Shown: positions 29,497-34,195 of the stretch, in pieces
Position numbering within the stretch: position 1 is the stretch's first letter
How the letters are laid out: the number at the start of each line of letters is the position of its first letter
NCBI GenBank assembly: GCA_964615765.1
Contig: CAZTQN010000039.1
Span: forward strand, 1 to 34,195
DNA from: CAZTQN01 sp964615765
GTDB lineage: Bacteria; Planctomycetota; Phycisphaerae; Phycisphaerales; UBA1924
Reading direction: 5' to 3'
Length of the DNA stretch: 34,195 bases
Notes under the pieces: generated by a model
Seen by the model: the letters and a program-made list of their open reading frames with translations, nothing else
The model's database searches: none
Told to the model about the DNA's origin: nothing
Position numbers and translations under genes: made by a program

Positions 29497-32106
29497 ATGC
29501 GTCTCCCTCAAAGGAACGACAGGCTTGATTTGGCGATTCTGACGCTCAGCGCGACGTGCGCGGCGGCGCTCGGTGTGCAGCAGGGGCAGCCGACCAATCA
29601 GAACTGGAATAACCAGAGCGGTCAGCAGAACCAGAACTGGGATCGCCAGAATCAGGGTCTGCAGAATCAGGGCGTGCAGAACCAGCAGGGCATGCAGAAC
29701 CAGCAGGGCATGCAGAACCAGCAGGGGATGCAGGACCGCGGGTGGAAGCAGCGCAAGCTGGTCCTGGGCGATGACATGCGCGGGATGTCGGTCGACAACG
29801 TCAACGACCAGTCGGTCGGGACGGTCGACGATCTGATCATCGATCGCGGGTCGGGCCAGGTGCGGCACATCGTGCTGCGGACGGGGACGACGCTCGGGCT
29901 GGGCGGGCGCCGCGTGACGGTGCCCTACTCGTCGTTCCGGTGGGACAACGTCGACAAGGAAGTCATCCTGAACTCGACGGTGGAAGACCTGAAGGGCTAT
30001 CCGGAGTACAACCGGCGGACGTGGATGAGCACGGGCACGCAGTCGCAGGCGTATCGGCGCACGATCGGGTCGGAGTATTACGACGCGACGGGCTGGCCGA
30101 CACGCGGCGACGCCAACAGCAACCGGGCCGAGACGCTGCGTGGGACGATCAAGGGGATCAACCGCAACGCGCTGGACGGCGGGCGGGAAGAGATGGTCGT
30201 GACGGTGACGACGCCGGGGCAGCAGGACCGCGAGGTCGTGCTCGGGCCGTCGTGGTACGTGGCGGGGAACAACTCGCTGGCGCTGTACCGCGATGCCCCG
30301 ATCGAGATGAACGTGTTCTACGTTGATCGCGACGGGCGGCGTGTGGCGGTGGCCGAGTCGGCGAGCGTCAACGGGCAGCAGTGGACGGTGTACGACAAGC
30401 AGGGCCAGCCGGGCTGGATCGGGATCACCAGTGATTCGCAGCAGCCGGGCAACTGGCACTCGAGCTCGAGCGACGCCAGCCGCTATACCGGCGGGACGGA
30501 CACCTCACGCGGAAACCTGGGCACGGGCGATCAGAACAACACCAACCGGGACAACTGGAACCGCAACGACCCGCAGAATCAGAATCAGAACCAGCAGAAC
30601 CGGAACCAGCAGTACAACCAGAACCAGAACTGGAACCAGAACCGGGATCAGAACCAGAACTGGAACCAGAACCGGGATCAGAACCAGAACTGGAATCAGA
30701 ACGCGAACCAGAACACGAATCAGAACCAGAACTGGAACCAGGGCGCCACGGGGACGGCCGGGACGCAGAACCAGAACCAGTACGGTCAGAACCGGACTGG
30801 TCAGAATCAGACGTGGCAGAACCAGCCGGGTCAGAACCAGTCGGGTCAGAACCAGACGGGGTATGGCCAGAATCAGAATCAGAACCAGGACTGGAACCGC
30901 GACCAGAACCGATGGAACCAGACGCAGTCCGGCACGAGCGGGACGTCGTCGGGCACGCGGTACGACCAGAGCGGCCGGCCGATGACGGGTCGCGACACCA
31001 ACTCGGACACGACCCGGAGCGCTCCGTCCGCGACTGATCCGAACCGCACGCAGTACGGGCAGAGCGGCACGACGTCGCAGAGCTCGACCTCGACCACGCA
31101 GAGCCAGTACAACAAGGATCAGAATCAGTACGACCGGGACCAGAGCAACCGTCAGAGCACGGACTCAGACCGCTACCCGACGTCGCAGTCGGAAGCGATG
31201 CGGACGGGGCGGGCCCGCGACGGCACGCCGCTGACGGGTCGCGATAGCGGGACGGACCCGACGCACACGGGTTCGGACCGATGGCGCACGGAGCAAGGCA
31301 CCCAGTCGACCACGCCGTCGGACGGTCGGTCGAACACCGACGCGACGCGCTCGAACCAGCAGTACCAGGGCCAGCAGGGCCAGTACCAGAATCAGCAGAA
31401 TCAGTGGACGGGTCGGGACACGGGCGTCAACACCAACCGCGACAGCGCCAACCGCGACAGCACCTACCGCGACAACTCGACGTCTCGCGACAGCAGCAGC
31501 GTCTACCGCGACAACAACCCGACCTCGACGACGATGGGGCAGCAGAACACCGGCAACTACGTCGGCACGCTGCCCAGCAGCGGCGGGCAGAACACGTCTT
31601 CGTTCGACTCGCCCTTCGTGCTCTACAGCGAACTGGCGGGGCGCGACCTGGAATGCCGCGGCGAGACCTGCGGCGAGGTGCAGGATGTCGTCTTCGACTG
31701 TGCCAACGGGCGGGCGATGTTCCTGGTGATCGATCCCGACAGCAACTTCATGGGGATTGGCGACGAAGACCGGATCGTGCCGTGGAACGCGGTGACGCGC
31801 TCGTACGACGGCCGGATCTACGTCGACGCGACGCGTGCGATGATCGAAGCGGCCCCGGCGGCGCCGGACGACTTCGAGGATTTGGACGATGCGACCTTCC
31901 AGCGCGTGTACTCCTCCTACGGCATGCGGGAGCCGACCTACGGCAACTGGAACAACAACAACCAGTGGAACAACGACAACCGCAATCCTGACAACAACCG
32001 CAACAACGATCAGAACTGGCGCGACAACCGCGAATGGCGCGACCAGAACCAGCAGAATCAGAACCAGCAGAACAACAACGACGGGATGCGGCGCGACAAC
32101 CGCTGA
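29497..32106 (+). CDS. Exported PRC-barrel protein with long Gln/Asn-rich regions
   Basis: 869 residues. The N-terminus has a probable signal sequence (LAILTLSATCAAALG). A first Gln/Asn-rich stretch with GMQNQQ repeats (~28-80) leads to a PRC-barrel (~88-160: MRGMSVDNVNDQSVGTVDDL, IVLRTGTTLGLGGRRVTVPY). A beta-rich region follows (~205-310), then a ~390-residue disordered region rich in QNQNWNQNRDQ units and Ser/Thr/Asp. A second PRC-barrel (~710-785: LECRGETCGEVQDVVFDC, FLVIDPDSNFMG) precedes a final Asn/Gln/Arg-rich tail. PRC-barrels are small adaptor domains common in stress and envelope proteins. The second barrel has three cysteines. AAAGGAG lies 8 nt before the ATG, and a terminator follows. 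Confidence 0.9.
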   Translation: MRLPQRNDRLDLAILTLSATCAAALGVQQGQPTNQNWNNQSGQQNQNWDRQNQGLQNQGVQNQQGMQNQQGMQNQQGMQDRGWKQRKLVLGDDMRGMSVDNVNDQSVGTVDDLIIDRGSGQVRHIVLRTGTTLGLGGRRVTVPYSSFRWDNVDKEVILNSTVEDLKGYPEYNRRTWMSTGTQSQAYRRTIGSEYYDATGWPTRGDANSNRAETLRGTIKGINRNALDGGREEMVVTVTTPGQQDREVVLGPSWYVAGNNSLALYRDAPIEMNVFYVDRDGRRVAVAESASVNGQQWTVYDKQGQPGWIGITSDSQQPGNWHSSSSDASRYTGGTDTSRGNLGTGDQNNTNRDNWNRNDPQNQNQNQQNRNQQYNQNQNWNQNRDQNQNWNQNRDQNQNWNQNANQNTNQNQNWNQGATGTAGTQNQNQYGQNRTGQNQTWQNQPGQNQSGQNQTGYGQNQNQNQDWNRDQNRWNQTQSGTSGTSSGTRYDQSGRPMTGRDTNSDTTRSAPSATDPNRTQYGQSGTTSQSSTSTTQSQYNKDQNQYDRDQSNRQSTDSDRYPTSQSEAMRTGRARDGTPLTGRDSGTDPTHTGSDRWRTEQGTQSTTPSDGRSNTDATRSNQQYQGQQGQYQNQQNQWTGRDTGVNTNRDSANRDSTYRDNSTSRDSSSVYRDNNPTSTTMGQQNTGNYVGTLPSSGGQNTSSFDSPFVLYSELAGRDLECRGETCGEVQDVVFDCANGRAMFLVIDPDSNFMGIGDEDRIVPWNAVTRSYDGRIYVDATRAMIEAAPAAPDDFEDLDDATFQRVYSSYGMREPTYGNWNNNNQWNNDNRNPDNNRNNDQNWRDNREWRDQNQQNQNQQNNNDGMRRDNR

Positions 32107-32140
32107 TCCGGCTGGCTTCTCACAGCACTCTCTCTCGCCG

Positions 32141-32178
32141 GGCGGGCCCTCTGAACAAGAAGGCCCGCCTCGTTTTTT
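32141..32178 (+). terminator. Rho-independent terminator after the PRC-barrel gene
   Basis: An 8-bp stem (GGCGGGCC / GGCCCGCC) with a 13-nt loop, then TCG and TTTTTT. Confidence 0.92.
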
Positions 32179-32248
32179 GGTATGTGCTCGTGGGTCACAT
32201 GACCCGCCCGGAACGGGTGGTGCCCGTTTAAGTCAGGCAATGAGATCA

Positions 32249-32266
32249 GGTTCACTGACCCGTCAC
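32249..32266 (+). promoter_or_regulatory. TCAC direct-repeat box for the sigma-factor gene
   Basis: GGTTCAC-TGAC-CCGTCAC, 7-4-7 layout, 68 bp before the start codon. An A/T-rich AGATAGATATAGG at about 32286-32298 could hold a -10 element about 22 bp downstream. Confidence 0.6.
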
Positions 32267-32334
32267 GGGGATGTCAGGGCCGCGGCGAAGATAGATATAG
32301 GGCGGGGACATTCAAGACTGCGGAGCAGCACAGC

Positions 32335-33186
32335 ATGACCACAACGGTTGAGACCGTATCGGTGAGCGTCCCAATGACGACGGGCGCGGCGCGCGGCACG
32401 CGGGTGCGCTTGTCGGCGGAAGAAGAGGCGGATCTGGCGCGGCAGTGGCGGTATCACCGCAACCAGGACTGCCGCGACCGGCTCGTGACGGCGAACCTGG
32501 GCCTCGTGGTCGCGATCGCCAGCCGCTATCGCAACGCGGGCGTGGCGCTCGAAGAGCTGATCGCTGAGGGGAACCTGGGCCTGCTCAGCGCGGTGGACGG
32601 GTTCGACCCGGAATGCGGGTCGCGGTTCAGCGCGTACGCGGCGTACTGGATCCGCCAGGGCATCAGCCGCGCGTTCGCGGCCAACAGCCCGCGCGGGCGG
32701 CTGAAGGGTCGCGACCGGCGCGACCTGATGGAATACGAGCGGGCGCAGCGGACGTTCTACGCCCACACGGGGCGCCCGCCGACGGACGCGGAGGTGGCCC
32801 GCGAGCTCGGCTGGGGGCCGGAGCGGGTCACGCTGTGCCGGACGCTGCACCTCTCGCACGCGCGGCCGTCGTCGCTGGACTACGCGGCTCCGGACGGCAC
32901 GACGCGCACGGTGCACCCGGCGGCGCCGGACATTCTGCCGACGGCCGAGCCGGGCGAGTCGTCGGGCACGGTGGCGAAGCTGATGGTGGGCTTGCCGGAG
33001 TTTGAGCGGCGCGCGGTGGAGATGCGGTTCGGGCTCGACGGGGCGGAGCCGCAGAGCGTCGAGATGATCGCGCAGACGATCGGGCGGTCGCGCCGGGAAG
33101 TGCGGCGGGCGCTGCGGTCGGGGCTGGCGCAGCTGGCGCGGCGTGCGCGGCCGCGTGCGTCCGCGGCGACGCAGGAAGTGGCCTGA
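32335..33186 (+). CDS. Sigma-70-family RNA polymerase sigma factor (group 2/3)
   Basis: 283 residues. Region 1.2-like LSAEEEADLARQWR is followed by region 2 (RDRLVTANLGLVVAIASRYR, LEELIAEGNLGLLSAVDGFDP, RFSAYAAYWIRQGISRAF). Region 3 has RTFYAHTGRPPTDAEVARELGW, and region 4 has LPEFERRAVEMRFGLDG and the helix-turn-helix SVEMIAQTIGRSRREVRRAL. It lacks the long region 1.1 and non-conserved insert of the housekeeping sigma, so it is an alternative sigma of the RpoS/SigB-like size class. No anti-sigma gene is adjacent. The ATG at 32374 is an alternative start. Its own TCAC box and stress-type neighbours suggest it acts within the same response. The C-terminal ~20 residues are a basic tail. Confidence 0.93.
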   Translation: MTTTVETVSVSVPMTTGAARGTRVRLSAEEEADLARQWRYHRNQDCRDRLVTANLGLVVAIASRYRNAGVALEELIAEGNLGLLSAVDGFDPECGSRFSAYAAYWIRQGISRAFAANSPRGRLKGRDRRDLMEYERAQRTFYAHTGRPPTDAEVARELGWGPERVTLCRTLHLSHARPSSLDYAAPDGTTRTVHPAAPDILPTAEPGESSGTVAKLMVGLPEFERRAVEMRFGLDGAEPQSVEMIAQTIGRSRREVRRALRSGLAQLARRARPRASAATQEVA

Positions 33187-33223
33187 GCGTTGGGACGCAC
33201 CGCCCCGCGCGGGGGTGAGGCGC

Positions 33224-33241
33224 GGTTCACGCGAACATCAC
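33224..33241 (+). promoter_or_regulatory. TCAC direct-repeat box for the entericidin-like gene
   Basis: GGTTCAC-GCGA-ACATCAC, 7-4-7 layout, 106 bp before the ATG at 33348. Confidence 0.6.
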
Positions 33242-33347
33242 CGCCCCGCTCTGAGAAAGTGCCATTTTCAAGGCGACTCGCGGGGACACGGGCGGGGCTC
33301 GTTGGGGACGGGAACTCGGGGCCCGGGGTGCATTCGGAGGCTTGACC

Positions 33348-33518
33348 ATGTGGAATCGTTTTCGTCGGCGGATGCGGGCGGTGGTGAGCGGCGCGGTGTG
33401 CGCGTGCGCGATGCTGACGGCGGCCGGGCTCGCCGGGTGCAATACCACCGAGGGCGTGGGGCGCGATCTGCAGTCGGCCGGCGAGGGCATCGAAGACGCG
33501 GCCGATCGGAACAAGTAA
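33348..33518 (+). CDS. Entericidin A/B-like small lipoprotein
   Basis: 56 residues. A basic N-terminus (MWNRFRRRMR), a hydrophobic signal helix and a lipobox LAGC give a mature lipoprotein starting at Cys31 with CNTTEGVGRDLQSAGEGIEDAAD. This is the EcnA/EcnB pattern (C-N-T-x-x-G-x-G-x-D-x-x-x-x-G-x-x-I). Entericidins are osmotically or stationary-phase regulated membrane lipoproteins; in Proteobacteria they form a toxin/antidote pair, but only one copy is seen here. GGAGG lies 7 nt before the ATG. It probably heads an operon with the DUF1328 and DUF883-like genes, since the gaps are short and no terminator intervenes. Confidence 0.88.
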   Translation: MWNRFRRRMRAVVSGAVCACAMLTAAGLAGCNTTEGVGRDLQSAGEGIEDAADRNK

Positions 33519-33562
33519 GTCCAACCACCACTCACTCATCCTCGGATGAAGGAGGATTGATC

Positions 33563-33742
33563 ATGCTGTACTGGGCGCTGGTGTTCTTCGTGGTGGCGCT
33601 GCTCGCGGCGATCTTCGGGTTCACCGGGATTGCGGCCGGGGCCGCCTCGATCGCGCAGTTCCTCTTCGTGCTGTTCCTCATCCTCTTCCTGGTCTCGCTG
33701 GTGATGGGCCTGGCCCGTCGCGGCGGGTCGCCGAGCGTCTGA
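33563..33742 (+). CDS. DUF1328/YtjA-family small membrane protein
   Basis: 59 residues, nearly all membrane-embedded: MLYWALVFFVVALLAAIFGF, GIAAGAASIAQFLF and the segment LFLILFLVSLVMGL, ending in a short basic tail (ARRGG). This is the DUF1328 (YtjA) pattern, a tiny two-helix inner-membrane family common beside stress genes. AAGGAGG lies 7 nt before the ATG. It lies 44 bp after the entericidin-like gene and 12 bp before the DUF883-like gene, so the three are probably co-transcribed. The biochemical role of the family is unknown. Confidence 0.92.
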   Translation: MLYWALVFFVVALLAAIFGFTGIAAGAASIAQFLFVLFLILFLVSLVMGLARRGGSPSV

Positions 33743-33754
33743 AAGGAGAACGCC

Positions 33755-34054
33755 ATGGCGTATGCACAAGCCGGTGGGCGCGTCGACGGAGAGATCCACT
33801 CCGTCGCCGACGAACTGACCGGGTTCAAGAACACGGTGGCCGGCGGGCTGCATGACGCGTCGGCGAGCGGTCGGCGCGTGCTGCAGGCGGCGGGCACCGC
33901 GGCCCTCGACACCGCGGAAGATCTGCGGAAGTCCGCCCATCGCGCGGGCGACGGGGCGGCGCGGTTCGTGTCGAAGCGTCCCGTGACGTCGATCGCGATC
34001 GCCGCGGGCGCCGGGCTGATCCTCGGGGCCTTGTGCCGGTCGGCGTGGCGCTGA
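33755..34054 (+). CDS. DUF883/ElaB-YqjD-like C-tail-anchored protein
   Basis: 99 residues. A long amphipathic helical region (about 10-72: VADELTGFKNTVAGGLHDASAS, ALDTAEDLRKSAHRAGDGAARFV) leads to KRPVTSIAIAAGAGLILGALC, a C-terminal membrane helix preceded by a basic Pro. This is the layout of the ElaB/YqjD/DUF883 family, stationary-phase inner-membrane proteins some of which tether ribosomes in E. coli. AAAGGAG lies 8 nt before the ATG. It ends the entericidin-DUF1328 operon and is followed by a strong terminator. The ribosome-tethering role is known only for enterobacterial members. Confidence 0.85.
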   Translation: MAYAQAGGRVDGEIHSVADELTGFKNTVAGGLHDASASGRRVLQAAGTAALDTAEDLRKSAHRAGDGAARFVSKRPVTSIAIAAGAGLILGALCRSAWR

Positions 34055-34087
34055 CGAGCACCGGGTGAATGGATCATCGTCGTTGTG

Positions 34088-34127
34088 CGCCGGCGCCGGA
34101 CAAAAGTCTGGCGCCGGCGGTGTTTTT
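34088..34127 (+). terminator. Rho-independent terminator after the DUF883-like gene
   Basis: A perfect 10-bp stem (CGCCGGCGCC / GGCGCCGGCG) with a 12-nt loop, then GTG and TTTTT. Confidence 0.92.
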
Positions 34128-34136
34128 GGAATCGGC

Positions 34137-34195
34137 TCAGGACTTGCGGCCGCGCGTGGTGCGGGAAGAGGCCTTCTTGGTGGCTGTGCGGGAGT
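34137..34195 (-). CDS. C-terminal end of a very basic protein, truncated by window edge
   Basis: A minus-strand frame enters from the window end and stops with TGA at 34139-34137. The visible tail is SRTATKKASSRTTRGRKS: Lys, Arg, Ser and Thr only, apart from Ala and Gly. Such tails occur on histone-like or HU-type DNA-binding proteins and on some ribosomal proteins. With 19 codons visible the identity cannot be decided, and the call rests on composition and the preceding terminator. Confidence 0.4.
   Translation of the reverse strand, partial: SRTATKKASSRTTRGRKS

Overview
The window looks like a fragment of a draft assembly from a high-GC member of the Planctomycetota, most likely class Phycisphaerae. 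The evidence is inferential: C-terminal PEP-CTERM-type anchors on two secreted proteins, an N-terminal LEPR-XLL motif on a third, about 70% GC, and a gene mix typical of that group. It contains one scaffold gap (ten Ns at 1680-1689 flanked by long homopolymers). No rRNA, tRNA or CRISPR array was seen.

Layout. 1-830: edge-truncated membrane protein with a transglutaminase-like core. 1001-2700: three small minus-strand genes that look like orphan immunity proteins (the middle one is a SUKH/SMI1-KNR4 protein), separated by two ~94% identical copies of a 100-nt hairpin-forming repeat. 3124-6809: penicillin-binding protein 2 and RodA, overlapping, forming the cell-elongation pair. 6901-8890: a small membrane protein and a vanadium-haloperoxidase-like secreted protein. 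9093-11461: class I aminotransferase overlapping a ThiF/MoeB/HesA-type activating enzyme. 11569-14750: minus-strand operon of membrane protein, SRPBCC protein, formaldehyde-dehydrogenase-like zinc dehydrogenase and DUF892 protein. 14883-18629: two divergent low-complexity proteins (one Ser/Arg/Asp-rich repeat protein, one Gly/Tyr/Gln/Ser-rich with a BON domain) plus a small membrane protein. 18825-20593: a MEDS-domain protein divergent from a sensor whose membrane domain matches plant ethylene receptors. 20622-22752: SYLF lipoprotein, second DUF892 protein and BON lipoprotein. 22771-25188: secreted and surface proteins. 25522-28674: a Gly-rich general-stress-type protein and an OmpR-family response regulator with its histidine kinase. 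28848-34054: small ORF, Gln/Asn-rich PRC-barrel protein, sigma-70-family factor, entericidin-like lipoprotein, DUF1328 and DUF883-like membrane proteins. 34137-end: tail of a very basic protein.

How it works together. From about 11.5 kb onward the window is dominated by families known from bacterial general-stress/desiccation/envelope-stress regulons: DUF892, BON, SYLF, PRC-barrel, entericidin, DUF1328, DUF883 and a Gly-rich stress protein. Upstream of many of these genes I see the same 18-bp element, two 7-bp half-sites ending in TCA(C/T/G) separated by 4 bp, always pointing toward the gene. An 11-bp direct-repeat period is what OmpR/PhoB-family regulators usually bind, and such a regulator is encoded in the window with a copy beside its own gene. 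I infer a stress regulon run by this two-component system and possibly the neighbouring sigma factor. Together with three intrinsically disordered, condensate-like proteins and an ethylene-receptor-like sensor, this is the most unusual content of the window.
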